Shown here: positions 7,982 to 16,243 of the stretch, piece after piece
Numbering within the stretch: position 1 is the first letter of the stretch
How the letters are laid out: every line of letters starts with the position of its first letter
Assembly (NCBI GenBank): GCA_947570615.1
Contig: CANOVJ010000046.1
Span: 1-34,690 of the forward strand
Source of the DNA: an uncultured Lachnospiraceae bacterium
GTDB lineage: Bacteria; Bacillota; Clostridia; Lachnospirales; Lachnospiraceae
Direction: 5' to 3'
Length of the DNA: 34,690 bases
Notes under the pieces: generated by a model
Told to the model about the DNA's origin: nothing
The model's database searches: none
The model's input: only the letters and a program-made list of their open reading frames with translations
Translations under genes and position numbers: made by a program

Positions 7982-9085
7982 CTAATCAAAAGACGGAGAA
8001 TAGGACGTTGAGGGAAAGTGGAGCAGATTGATACGGACATATTCATCCAGAATGGCGCCGTAGTAGAAGAAAAGCAGCCAGAGAAAGATGCCCAGAACGA
8101 TATGACCGTTTTTTCCCAATCTGCGGATAACAGGGACTTTATCCATCCAGTGAAGAAAGTTAAAAGGCAAAAATACAGTAAGCCAAAGTTGCATGATAAC
8201 GGCGATCAGCTCCAGAATCATTGTCTGAGGAGTACGGGCGCATTCCAGAACGCGCAGCAGGCTCAGGAAAGGCATAAAGGCATAGTAGCACAGAGCCAGA
8301 GCCCGTCTGCGGGGGGTTCCGGTACGAAAGCCCGGCCAGATGCTCCGGTCCCGGCCGCGGCTCTTTAGTCCCGCCAGAATCGGACTGACAGTCTGATATC
8401 TTTTTTCAGGACCGATCTGAGTGCAGATGCGGATGATCTCCCCCAGCTTCCCCCTCTGCCAGGTCTGTATCCGTGGAAAAACGCCGGTCAGCATCACATT
8501 AATCAGAATACCGACGGAGTAAATATCGGCCCGCTGGTCGCTCTGGCCACCGCCGAACTGTTCCGGGGCGGCGAATCCCGGCGTTCCGAGAATGGTGGTG
8601 TCATATCCCTGCCCTTTTCTGTAGAGTCTGCCGATATCAAAATCCAGTATTTTCAGAACCCCATCCGTAGAAACCAGCAGATTTTTTGGGTTGATATCCC
8701 GATGGACGATGTTTCTTCTGTGAATCTCATCAAGACCCCGGAGCAGCTGGCAGATGTAATCGATGGTCTGCTCTTCGCTGAAATACCCTGATTCCCTTAA
8801 GAGATCTTCCAGTGAACAGCCGCTGATATATTCCATGATTACCAGGGCGGCGCGTCTTCCGGCCGCCACATGAAAAATACGGACGAGATTCGGGTGGGAG
8901 ATTTCCATAAGCTGTTCGTAAAGAATCCCGTTTTCCGCAGGAACGTATTTTTTGACCACGATCTGTCCGCTCACGCTGTCTCTGGCCAGGAAGGTGGAGG
9001 GCGGCTGTCGGCTCCCCAGGGAGCACAGCTCCCGGTATCTCTCGCTCAGATAATCAAATTTTAACTGCTGTGTTACTTCCTGCAT
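7982..9085 (-). CDS. Membrane-anchored Hanks-type Ser/Thr protein kinase
   Basis: The 367-residue protein has a kinase domain at about residues 15-250 and two or three C-terminal membrane helices (about 275-355); it has no PASTA repeats. Seen: the ATP-binding lysine in IVVKKYV (45/46), catalytic loop IVHRDINPKN (D130, N135), metal-binding aspartate in ILDFDIGR (D148; DFD replaces DFG, a variant common in Firmicute kinases of this type), activation segment GTPGFAAPEQFG and DIYSVGIL. A classic GxGxxG loop is not recognisable (SLGSRQPPSTFLAR). The ATG at 9085 is chosen because GGGGAGT lies 5 bases upstream; the frame continues to 9319 without another ribosome site. It diverges from a small HTH-like gene. 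Substrates are unknown. Confidence 0.9.
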   Translation of the reverse strand: MQEVTQQLKFDYLSERYRELCSLGSRQPPSTFLARDSVSGQIVVKKYVPAENGILYEQLMEISHPNLVRIFHVAAGRRAALVIMEYISGCSLEDLLRESGYFSEEQTIDYICQLLRGLDEIHRRNIVHRDINPKNLLVSTDGVLKILDFDIGRLYRKGQGYDTTILGTPGFAAPEQFGGGQSDQRADIYSVGILINVMLTGVFPRIQTWQRGKLGEIIRICTQIGPEKRYQTVSPILAGLKSRGRDRSIWPGFRTGTPRRRALALCYYAFMPFLSLLRVLECARTPQTMILELIAVIMQLWLTVFLPFNFLHWMDKVPVIRRLGKNGHIVLGIFLWLLFFYYGAILDEYVRINLLHFPSTSYSPSFD

Positions 9086-9176
9086 GGTTACTCCCCGTAT
9101 ATTCTGTTTGACGAAAGCTTTGCGATTGACTATACTTTTTTTAAATATATCAGATTTTATCGGAAAGGTCATCACT

Positions 9177-9596
9177 TTGAATAAAAATACGCAGGAGCTG
9201 CTCAGGTCCTTAAAGCACACAAAAAATATAGAAGCATGGCTGACGGAGAACGCGGAGATTTTCGAGAATGTTCCTCTGTGGAGGTATCTGGAAAGGCTGA
9301 TCGCCGAGAAGGGAATCAAAAAGAGCCAGTGTATTCAGAATGCGCTCCTCCAGCGCAATTACGGCTATCAGATTTTTTCCGGGGAGCGTACGCCTTCCCG
9401 GGATAAGGTGATTGCCCTGTGCCTGGCCATGGGTCTGACGCCGGAGGAAGCCCATTCTCTGCTCTGTCATACCGGGTTTTCGGATATTTATCCCAAAAAC
9501 AGGCGAGACAGCGTTCTGATCTTTGCGCTGGAGAGAAAGCTTACAGTTCTGGAGACCAATGAACTGCTGTATGAGCTGGGGGAGGAGCTTCTGTAG
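9177..9596 (+). CDS. HTH-like partner protein of the Ser/Thr kinase
   Basis: The 139-residue protein starts at a TTG preceded by GGAAAGG; an upstream extension of the frame to 9084 would run through the divergent promoter region. The core (LERLIAEKGIKKSQCIQNAL, YGYQIFSGERTPSRDKVIAL, GLTPEEAHSLLCHTGF) has the helical pattern of an XRE-type HTH. It is followed by a conserved ending (RRDSVLIFALERKLTVLETN, ELLYELGEELL). From memory, this family often sits beside Hanks-type kinases in Clostridia. It may be a DNA-binding effector or phosphorylation target of the adjacent kinase; that is inference. No membrane segment or signal peptide is seen. Confidence 0.8.
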   Translation: MNKNTQELLRSLKHTKNIEAWLTENAEIFENVPLWRYLERLIAEKGIKKSQCIQNALLQRNYGYQIFSGERTPSRDKVIALCLAMGLTPEEAHSLLCHTGFSDIYPKNRRDSVLIFALERKLTVLETNELLYELGEELL

Positions 9597-9662
9597 ACGG
9601 GAAAGTATGGAAATAAATCTGACACCGACTGGTTTCACAGCCCGTTATAAAAGAAGTGGGGC

Positions 9663-9691
9663 TTGAGCGCTTCTTTCCATTATGTTAAAAT
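9663..9691 (+). promoter_or_regulatory. Promoter of the four-gene signalling operon
   Basis: -35 TTGAGC (9663-9668), 17-base spacer, -10 TAAAAT (9686-9691). It overlaps a small hairpin (AAGAAGTG / CGCTTCTT, 9651-9675) that may instead end the preceding HTH gene. A leader of about 60 bases precedes the TTG start of the first operon gene. Confidence 0.55.
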
Positions 9692-9760
9692 CAGAGCAGG
9701 CGCTGCCACGCGCTGCGGGGAGGCGGACTGTAATAAAACAAAAGAAAAGCAGGTGGGACA

Positions 9761-10858
9761 TTGAACAAAGCGGGACTTACGCTCTTATCAGTTATATACA
9801 GCGTCATCATTCTTTTTTCCTTCTCACTTCCCGCCCGCGGACAGGAGATGGAGGATCCGGCGGCCCTGCGGGCGGCGTATGAGGATTACCGGCAGCGCAT
9901 GGAGAGAATCGAAAACAGCGCGCAGATCGGGGACGCGGGCTTTGAGGTGATCGAGGAACAGATTTTCCCAATCGAGATGAGGGGATACGGGGAGGTCTCC
10001 ATGATTCCCGCGCTGGATAAGGAATATTGCAGGCTGGCGCTCTTTTTTGCGGATCAGACCGGGACGGTTGTATACCGGACGGATCAGCTCGAGGCCAACA
10101 ACAGAAGCCGCGGGCAGATGAGGCAGCCCATCAGGGAGCTGCGGGCGGTCTCGGTCAGGGAGCTGGACGGGGACGGGCTGATGGATATCATCCTGATCAC
10201 CACCTGTGTCAACGAGAGCGGCCCTTATGCGGGAAAACCATACAAGATCGGAGACGTGCTGTTCCAAAATGAGGAGGGGTTTTACTGGGATTACCGGCTC
10301 TCAGACAAGATCAACCGCTTCAGCATGAACAAAAGCGCGGAGACCATTGCCGCCTTTGTAAAGGGAGGGCGTTCCACGGAGTTTCTCTATACGGCGGCCA
10401 CCAGGCAGGAGCTGGTGCGCAGGGGCTTTGTGATTGCCAGGGAGCAGTGCTATTTCCGGCAGTTTGAGAAGCTGGGGAGGCTGGAGGTGGTCCCGGGGAC
10501 TTACACCATGGCGGATTTTGACATTTTCATGATTTATCTGATCAATGAGGACGGGTATATTGTGTGGAGCCTGCAGCCCATGGGGGATTACGACAATCTT
10601 TACGCGCTTAAGGGGATTACCTGCCGGGATATCGACGGGGACGGGATGAAGGATATTCTGGTCCTGGCCCGTTACAGCTATGAGGGGAGCATGAGCGAGC
10701 TGAACGCGGTGAATGATTACTCCGTTTACTATCAGCGCACCAGCGGGTTTGTGGAGGATACGGAGATCAAAAAGCAGAACCCCTGCACGGAACAGGATAC
10801 GGTGGCGGATCTGGTGGAAAAGGCCAGAGCTTACTGGGGATGGAAGGCAGAATCATGA
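9761..10858 (+). CDS. Secreted protein with two FG-GAP/VCBS-like calcium-loop repeats
   Basis: The 365-residue protein has an N-terminal signal or anchor segment (LTLLSVIYSVIILFSFSLPA, ending near ARGQ). Two Asp-rich loops lie in similar settings: RELDGDGLMDIILITTC (about 132) and CRDIDGDGMKDILVLARY (about 290). These match the calcium-binding DxDGDGxxD pattern of FG-GAP/VCBS beta-propeller blades. Start is a TTG after AGGTGGG. It is the first gene of an operon in which the next start codon overlaps its stop (ATGA at 10855-10858). Because it is translationally coupled to a two-component system, a role as an extracytoplasmic sensor or ligand-binding partner is plausible but unproven. Confidence 0.8.
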   Translation: MNKAGLTLLSVIYSVIILFSFSLPARGQEMEDPAALRAAYEDYRQRMERIENSAQIGDAGFEVIEEQIFPIEMRGYGEVSMIPALDKEYCRLALFFADQTGTVVYRTDQLEANNRSRGQMRQPIRELRAVSVRELDGDGLMDIILITTCVNESGPYAGKPYKIGDVLFQNEEGFYWDYRLSDKINRFSMNKSAETIAAFVKGGRSTEFLYTAATRQELVRRGFVIAREQCYFRQFEKLGRLEVVPGTYTMADFDIFMIYLINEDGYIVWSLQPMGDYDNLYALKGITCRDIDGDGMKDILVLARYSYEGSMSELNAVNDYSVYYQRTSGFVEDTEIKKQNPCTEQDTVADLVEKARAYWGWKAES

Positions 10859-11514
10859 TTAAAATACTTATAGTGGACGATGAAAAGGCAATCTGCGATT
10901 TGATAGACCTGAATCTGACGGCGTCGGGGTATCACTGCCAGACAGTACAGAACGGGCTGGACGCCATCGATATGATAGAGAAGGAGAGCTTTGACCTGAT
11001 CCTTCTGGATATCATGCTTCCGGGGGCGGACGGCTATGATGTGATGGAGTACATACGCCCCTTAAAGATCCCGGTGATCTTTATCACCGCGAAACATGAG
11101 GTGCGGGACCGGGTAAAGGGGCTCAAGCTGGGAGCCGACGACTATCTGGTCAAGCCCTTCGATGTGGTGGAGCTGGTGGCCAGGGTGGAGGCGGTGCTGC
11201 GCCGCTACAATAAGGCGGACAGAGAGCTCACCGCCGGGGATGTGGTGGTGGACGTGGAGGCCCGCAGAGTGGTAAAGGGCGGGAATCCGGTGGTGCTCAC
11301 CAACAAGGAGTTCGGTCTTCTGGTTCTTTTTATGCAGAATAAAAATGTAGCGTTGTTTCGGGAGACGCTCTATGAAAAGGTATGGGAGGATGAGTATATC
11401 AGCGACAGCCGTACCCTGGATCTCCACGTGCAGCGCCTTCGCAAAAAACTTGGATGGGAGCAGAGTCTGGTAGCGGTCTACAAGGTCGGCTACCGGCTAG
11501 AGGTGCCGCAATGA
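10855..11514 (+). CDS. OmpR/PhoB-family response regulator
   Basis: The 219-residue protein has a receiver domain (1-115: acidic pair in IVDDE, phospho-acceptor D52 in LLDIMLP, Thr in FITAKH, Lys in LVKPFD). A winged-helix DNA-binding domain follows (about 130-219: LTNKEFGLLVLFMQN, SRTLDLHVQRLRKKL, VYKVGYRLE). The ATG at 10855 overlaps the stop of the preceding gene as ATGA and has GGAAGG upstream. Its own stop overlaps the next ATG in the same way. PhoB-type regulators bind tandem repeats about 11 bp apart. Such an array lies at 13831-13896, upstream of the amidase gene, and is a candidate target. Confidence 0.95.
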   Translation: MIKILIVDDEKAICDLIDLNLTASGYHCQTVQNGLDAIDMIEKESFDLILLDIMLPGADGYDVMEYIRPLKIPVIFITAKHEVRDRVKGLKLGADDYLVKPFDVVELVARVEAVLRRYNKADRELTAGDVVVDVEARRVVKGGNPVVLTNKEFGLLVLFMQNKNVALFRETLYEKVWEDEYISDSRTLDLHVQRLRKKLGWEQSLVAVYKVGYRLEVPQ

Positions 11515-12974
11515 AATTTTCTTCAAAGCTGCTTTTGTGTACCATGATCGTCATGGCCATCGCGCTGGGACTGAGCGGTTTTTATTTTGTGAACAGCGTG
11601 TTTGAAACCTCCCTGGAGAGGGAGGCAGGGCAGGCGCTGGATGAAAACAGTATTCTGTGCTTTGCCTTTGAGACGGCTGCCCTGAACGTGCCCGCCAAAT
11701 ATGACGTGCTGCAGGACAGCACGGTGGAGCAGGTGGCCTCCAATCTGGAGCGTTCGGGACAGAGCACCGGCCGGATGATCCGCCTCTCCGACGAGGAGAA
11801 GCAGCCCCTCTTTGCCAGCGACGGATTCGAGACGGACGACGAGCTTCTGGCGCAGATCGACGCCGTCACCAGGGCCTACCGCACCATTTATCTGAACGGA
11901 CATTATTATATCCAGACCGGAAGCACGGTGAATGCGCTGGACCGGGTGCTGTATCTGGAAACCCTGCGGGATGTGTCGGTGGTATTCGACGAGCGCGCGC
12001 TGGGCTTTCGGGTCTACCGTCAGATCACCCTGGCGATGCTGGTTCTGGGCATGGCCATCATGCATCTGATCTCCTTTCTGCTGACCAGGCCCATCCGGCT
12101 GCTCACAAGGGCCACCAGGCAGATGGCGGCGGGGGATTATTCCTCCCGGGCCCGGAAGGTCAGCAACGACGAGCTGGGGCAGCTCACCCTGGATTTTAAC
12201 CACATGGCCGGGGCGCTGGAGGAGAACATCAACAAGCTGGAGGATGAGATCCAGGCGAAGGAGGACTTTGTGGGGGCTTTTGCCCATGAGCTGAAAACGC
12301 CTCTGACGGCCATCATCGGCTATGCGGATATGCTCCGCTCCAGGAAGCTGGACGAGGAAAAGAGTCTTCTGTCCGCCAACTATATTTATACGGAAGGGAA
12401 AAGGCTGGAGGCCATGTCCATAAGGCTTCTGGAGATCATGGTCACCCGCCACGGGCAGGCTCATTTCCAGGAGGTGCAGGCGCAGGCGCTGTTCCAGTAT
12501 GTGCAGGACATGTTCCGCACTAACGAGAGCATGAGATTCACCTATTCCTGTGAGAGGGCGCTGGTGTGGGCGGAGAGTAATCTGATTATCACGGTGCTGA
12601 TCAACCTTCTGGACAACGCCTGCAAGGCCTCGGAGCCGGGGAGCGTTATCGAGGTCAGCGGCCAGGTATGTGAGGAAGGGTATCTTTTCAGGGTGCGGGA
12701 CCATGGAATCGGCATCCCAAAGGAGGAGCTTGAGAAGATCACCAAGGCCTTTTACATGGTGGACAAGTCCAGGGCCAGGGAGCAGAGCGGCGCGGGTCTG
12801 GGTCTGGCCCTGTGTACGGAGATCCTGAATCTGCATCACAGCAGCCTTTCCATTGAAAGCGCGCCGGGAGAGGGAACCTGTATCAGCTTTATGCTTCCTG
12901 GAAGAGACGGGGCGGCAGATGAGAAAAACGGATCCGGTTTATCCGCGCACAGAGAGGGATCGGAAGAAGAATGA
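11511..12974 (+). CDS. Membrane sensor histidine kinase, cognate to the PhoB-type regulator
   Basis: The 487-residue protein has a first membrane helix at about 8-28 and an extracellular sensor region at about 29-168. The second helix lies at about 171-191 (ITLAMLVLGMAIMHLISFLL). Then come HAMP (192-245), HisKA with H259 in GAFAHELKTPLTA, and HATPase with an N box (LINLLDNACKAS), G1 box (DHGIGIP) and G2 box (SGAGLGLALCTEI). Its start codon overlaps the regulator stop (ATGA at 11511), so the pair is translationally coupled. The sensor region shows no recognised PAS or Cache motif by eye. It is a typical class I kinase and presumably phosphorylates the regulator encoded just before it. Confidence 0.95.
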   Translation: MKFSSKLLLCTMIVMAIALGLSGFYFVNSVFETSLEREAGQALDENSILCFAFETAALNVPAKYDVLQDSTVEQVASNLERSGQSTGRMIRLSDEEKQPLFASDGFETDDELLAQIDAVTRAYRTIYLNGHYYIQTGSTVNALDRVLYLETLRDVSVVFDERALGFRVYRQITLAMLVLGMAIMHLISFLLTRPIRLLTRATRQMAAGDYSSRARKVSNDELGQLTLDFNHMAGALEENINKLEDEIQAKEDFVGAFAHELKTPLTAIIGYADMLRSRKLDEEKSLLSANYIYTEGKRLEAMSIRLLEIMVTRHGQAHFQEVQAQALFQYVQDMFRTNESMRFTYSCERALVWAESNLIITVLINLLDNACKASEPGSVIEVSGQVCEEGYLFRVRDHGIGIPKEELEKITKAFYMVDKSRAREQSGAGLGLALCTEILNLHHSSLSIESAPGEGTCISFMLPGRDGAADEKNGSGLSAHREGSEEE

Positions 12975-13801
12975 AGAAGACAACCATCAATTTTACCCTG
13001 TTTTTGCTGGCCCTGCTGATCATGGCGCTGTCCATCTGGGGGCCTGAGTATCTCGCGGTCTATAAGGATGGGAGGGTGCTCGACCGGATCCAGACATATA
13101 CCGCCGAGGCGGAGGGAGAAGGGTACCGTTATACGCTGAGCGGCAATGAGAAGCTCTATATCCTCTCCCAGTGCCTGAACAGCCAGACTCTGCCGGAGAG
13201 CGAGCAGAACGCCTTAACCCGCACAGGCACGGAGGGGGCGGAGCTCCAGGAGCTGGAGGGAACCTACGCCTTTGTGGTGAACCACCGGGGACCTGCGGGG
13301 AAGGAGATCACCCGGGAGGAAATCTTTTCCACATGTAATGAAACGATCGCCTCACTAAAGGCCCTGGGGGTTCTGCCGCAGACACTCAGGGAGGTGGAGG
13401 GGGCGGACTATGAGGCGGTTCTCTATTCCGCCATCGATGTGCTTGAGCCCAGAAACAATGTGGCCGTGTGGAAGCTGAGCCTGCTCAGCAACACCCGGAA
13501 CGCGGATAAATCCAACCGCCTTATTGATGTCTGCCTGGACGCGGACGACGGAAGACCCTATGAATTTTATGCCAGGACCGAGCTGAAATGGGAGGAGATA
13601 GACCCGGATCAGATGATTGAGGAATGGAGGAAATATATGGGACTCGATGCGCCTGCGCCCTATGAGACGGAGAATCCTCTGCTGGAGGCCACGCCCTATT
13701 ACAAAAAGTATGTGTTCTCCGGTATGGAGGAGGAGAGAACCATTGTAACCATCGGATTTTATGAAGGGATCAACGAGCTTTTTCTGAAGATTTCCAGGTA
13801 G
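12971..13801 (+). CDS. Exported or membrane-anchored protein of unknown function, part of the TCS operon
   Basis: The 276-residue protein has an N-terminal hydrophobic segment (INFTLFLLALLIMALSIWGP, residues 6-25) that acts as signal peptide or anchor. The remainder is soluble and presumably extracytoplasmic, with no Cys-rich or repeat signature and no motif I recognise. Its ATG overlaps the kinase stop (ATGA at 12971), continuing the same coupling seen along the operon. GGAAGAAG precedes the start. Together with the first operon gene, this flanks the regulator/kinase pair with two extracytoplasmic proteins. It may modulate the kinase or act on the envelope (inference). No terminator hairpin is evident before the repeat array at 13831. 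Confidence 0.75.
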   Translation: MKKTTINFTLFLLALLIMALSIWGPEYLAVYKDGRVLDRIQTYTAEAEGEGYRYTLSGNEKLYILSQCLNSQTLPESEQNALTRTGTEGAELQELEGTYAFVVNHRGPAGKEITREEIFSTCNETIASLKALGVLPQTLREVEGADYEAVLYSAIDVLEPRNNVAVWKLSLLSNTRNADKSNRLIDVCLDADDGRPYEFYARTELKWEEIDPDQMIEEWRKYMGLDAPAPYETENPLLEATPYYKKYVFSGMEEERTIVTIGFYEGINELFLKISR

Positions 13802-13830
13802 ACCCGGCGCGGATGCGGCTCTCTGAAAAG

Positions 13831-13896
13831 ATGCAAAAAGGATGCAGAAATGATGGAAGTCTGATGGAAATATGATGATAAAATGATGCACCTTTC
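13831..13896 (+). repeat. Six tandem 11-bp direct repeats, candidate response-regulator binding array
   Basis: Units begin with ATG at 13831, 13842, 13853, 13864, 13875 and 13886, exactly 11 bases apart: ATGCAAAAAGG, ATGCAGAAATG, ATGGAAGTCTG, ATGGAAATATG, ATGATAAAATG, ATGCACCTTTC. ATG is kept in 6 of 6 units, A at position 5 in 5 of 6, and G at position 11 in 5 of 6. The array lies just after the PhoB-type TCS operon and just before the amidase. A weak -10 (TAGACT, 13900-13905) would place the -35 inside the fifth unit. That is the geometry of activation by PhoB-like regulators bound head to tail once per helical turn. Confidence 0.75.
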
Positions 13897-13943
13897 AGTT
13901 AGACTCACAGGTAAGAGTTAACTGCAAAGGAGCATCATTTTTT

Positions 13944-14909
13944 ATGGGAATGGGAAGATACGAACGGGGAAAAGGTTTTTTAAGATTCTGTCTGTGTACG
14001 GCCCTGACGGCGGGAATACTGGGGATGAGCGCTTTTCAGGTGATGGCCTGGGCTGCGCCAGAAGGGTTCGGGGCGGCGAATGGGCCAAAGGAGGCGTCCG
14101 CAGTGAACGGGGAGAGGGAGCAGAAGACAGCGGAGAGGCCGGAGCCGGAGCAGCGCAGGCAGCAGGAAGAAAAACGGCGCAGGCAGGGAGAGAGCGGGAT
14201 GAAGGCCGCCGAGGGGACGCTCCGCCAAACGCCCGCAGATGAAAGGACGGCGTCTGCGGATACAGAGAAGGAGAATGCGCTGTCCCCGCAGGAGCAGCCG
14301 CCTCTGATCGCCATCGACCCGGGACACGGGGGAATGGACTGCGGCTGTATGGGAAAGCTTTCCTCAGAGAAGGATCTCAATCTTCAGATTGCCAGGGCCC
14401 TCCAGACGGCGCTCATGGAAAAGGGCTACCGGGTTCTGCTTCTTCGGGAGAAGGACGAACTGCAGGACAAGCTGGACCGGGTGGAGATCGCCAACAGCTA
14501 TCAGGCGGATCTGTACATAAGCATTCATCAGAATACCTACGAGGGACAGGATAAGAGCGTGGGCGGGATCGAAACCTGGTATGACGGAGCGGACGCAGCC
14601 CGGGATAATCAGAGGCTGGCCCTTCTGGTTCACCGGGAGACGGTGAAGAGCTCCGGGGCCAGAGGGCGCAGCGTGATCGACAGTCAGGATCTGTATGTGG
14701 TGAGCAAAACGCTGATGCCAGCCTGTCTGATCGAGACCGGTTTTCTCTCGAACCCCCAGGAGGAAGCGCTCCTCGCCTCCTCCGGTTATCAGAGGAAGCT
14801 GGCGGAGGGGATCGCACGGGGGATCGAGCTGTACTTTCACCCGGCGGATACATACCTTCCGTTCAGGGAGGTGTCCGGCGGTTTTATGAACCTGCGGGAA
14901 AAAAATTAA
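13944..14909 (+). CDS. N-acetylmuramoyl-L-alanine amidase (Amidase_3), secreted
   Basis: Zinc-dependent peptidoglycan hydrolase that cleaves the bond between MurNAc and L-Ala. The 321-residue protein has a signal peptide (about 11-37: FLRFCLCTALTAGILGMSAF, ending MAWA) and a charged low-complexity linker rich in Glu, Arg, Gln and Lys (about 40-115). The catalytic domain (about 120-310) has zinc ligands H128 (IDPGHGG), E142 (SSEKDLNLQ) and H195 (ISIHQNTYEG), and catalytic E264 (CLIETGFLSN). AAAGGAG lies 11 bases before the first ATG and 17 before the second (MGRYERG), so the first is preferred. Six 11-bp repeats upstream suggest control by the PhoB-type system encoded immediately before it. 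Confidence 0.95.
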   Translation: MGMGRYERGKGFLRFCLCTALTAGILGMSAFQVMAWAAPEGFGAANGPKEASAVNGEREQKTAERPEPEQRRQQEEKRRRQGESGMKAAEGTLRQTPADERTASADTEKENALSPQEQPPLIAIDPGHGGMDCGCMGKLSSEKDLNLQIARALQTALMEKGYRVLLLREKDELQDKLDRVEIANSYQADLYISIHQNTYEGQDKSVGGIETWYDGADAARDNQRLALLVHRETVKSSGARGRSVIDSQDLYVVSKTLMPACLIETGFLSNPQEEALLASSGYQRKLAEGIARGIELYFHPADTYLPFREVSGGFMNLREKN

Positions 14910-14912
14910 TTT

Positions 14913-16163
14913 TTATTTCCGGACGGATGCAGCTGCCCTCTGGATATAATGCAGGGCCAGTTCTTCCTGTTCCCTGCTTCTGCGCAGCATTTCAATTATA
15001 TGATTTCTCTTTTCCTTCAGAGATTCTTTTGGAAATGAGTCGCGCTGGTGAGCGAGGGAAGCTATTTCCTCTGCGGAGGATATGATATCATTATACTGGT
15101 TTATTGCCAGAGTCATTAATTCTCTGTCTATATCGGGGATGATGTTTATGCACAGTTCAAAAAACTGCTTCGTTCTCAGTTTGTTTTCATAATGGATAAA
15201 CGCATGGGGAAAAACACATTCGATCTGGTCTGAATTGTTCCGGTTTTCTTCCCTTAACAGATCGCACCAGTTTTGGTAGATAACCACGCCATGGCCCTGC
15301 ATTTTATCTTCTGAGTAATGTTCGGTATTTGATAACAGCGCTGTTCCTTTAAGAAGCGCATTGACGCACGCTCTCTCCAGGGGCATTTTTTCGTCGGAGG
15401 GCTTAACGATCATCATATCGCAGTCGGTCCTGTACCAGCCGGAATACCGGCTGAGATGATCAAAGTCTGTTCCGGCATTTTTTTCATCGTCCCCCTCCAG
15501 AAAGCCCAGTCCCTTTAAAATCCGTCCATGGTTGGAAAAACCCACGGCAAAAACCGTATCCGTATACTCTCCGGGGAGAATGACGACAGGATAACCGTGT
15601 TCGATCTGCCTGCAGGCGAGAGCGATAAATTCATCTTCGGAATAATCTGCCTTTGAGTAGATCTCATAATCCAGACCATATATTAAAAAGCTGTCATGAA
15701 CCCATTCATCGGGCGACCAGGAATACCCGAAGCATATATTCCCAATCGCCGACTGCAAAATATATTCTTCGTCGTCATGGATCTGACGGCCTCTGGCGTC
15801 TCTGCGCGGCTCCAGCCCGAAAAACAGTTTTACCGCAGTTAAGAGGGCGGCGGACGAGATGCTTTTTGGCCACCCGGGGCCTGAGTAATCCGCCACGGGA
15901 ATCCGCGGCCTGACAAGGAATTCATAATCAAAGTCCATATCGCGCAGGACACAGGACGACGGGTCGAGAATCCGGTCCACAGAACAGTTAAAAAGCTCGG
16001 ATAATCTGCAGAGCATGGCTGTCTCGGGAACCGCTTTTGCGTTCTCCCATTTGCTGACCGCCTGAGGCGAAACCTTTAATTCCTCTGCGAGCTGTTCCTG
16101 CGTGTAGCCGCGTCCCGTGCGCAGACGTGCGATTTGTTCCCCCATTTTTCTGACATCAAACAT
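14913..16163 (-). CDS. XRE-family HTH protein with large C-terminal domain of unassigned function
   Basis: The 416-residue protein has an N-terminal Cro/C1 HTH (residues 4-62: MGEQIARLRTGRGYTQEQLA, VSPQAVSKWENAKAVP, LFNCSVDRIL). A domain of about 270 residues follows, with features such as DYSGPGWPKSISSAALLTAV, ICFGYSWSPDEWVHDSFLIY, GYPVVILPGEYTDTVFAVGF and DCDMMIVKPSDEK. The end is a helical segment of about 80 residues. The middle pattern reminds me of papain-fold or BtrH-N-like proteins, but I cannot confirm it. AGGGGGAAACGAATATG sets the start at 16163; the frame continues upstream without a better start. The gene has its own promoter with a palindrome in the spacer, consistent with autoregulation. 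Confidence 0.82.
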   Translation of the reverse strand: MFDVRKMGEQIARLRTGRGYTQEQLAEELKVSPQAVSKWENAKAVPETAMLCRLSELFNCSVDRILDPSSCVLRDMDFDYEFLVRPRIPVADYSGPGWPKSISSAALLTAVKLFFGLEPRRDARGRQIHDDEEYILQSAIGNICFGYSWSPDEWVHDSFLIYGLDYEIYSKADYSEDEFIALACRQIEHGYPVVILPGEYTDTVFAVGFSNHGRILKGLGFLEGDDEKNAGTDFDHLSRYSGWYRTDCDMMIVKPSDEKMPLERACVNALLKGTALLSNTEHYSEDKMQGHGVVIYQNWCDLLREENRNNSDQIECVFPHAFIHYENKLRTKQFFELCINIIPDIDRELMTLAINQYNDIISSAEEIASLAHQRDSFPKESLKEKRNHIIEMLRRSREQEELALHYIQRAAASVRK

Positions 16164-16209
16164 ATTCGTTTCCCCCTGATTTTGTAATGGCAGTACCCGC
16201 TGCGATCTT

Positions 16210-16238
16210 ATTATGCCTGTTGTACAGGGGAATGTCCA
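16210..16238 (-). promoter_or_regulatory. Promoter of the XRE gene with palindromic spacer
   Basis: Minus strand: -35 TGGACA (16238-16233), 17-base spacer, -10 CATAAT (16215-16210). Within the spacer is the perfect inverted repeat CCTGTtgtACAGG (16216-16228), positioned as a repressor operator would be. Confidence 0.6.
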
Positions 16239-16243
16239 TATAT

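Noticed and set aside
9084-9176. N-terminal extension of the HTH-like protein
   Set aside because: It would overlap the kinase start and the divergent promoter region; a GGAAAGG box correctly precedes the TTG at 9177.
11523-12839. Long open frame (438 codons) on the minus strand
   Set aside because: It is antisense to the sensor histidine kinase, has no ribosome site or recognisable motif, and reflects the codon bias of the sense gene.
13831-13896. Reading the 11-bp repeats as a CRISPR array or microsatellite
   Set aside because: Units are directly adjacent without spacers and are not identical; the phasing and promoter position fit a protein-binding array better.
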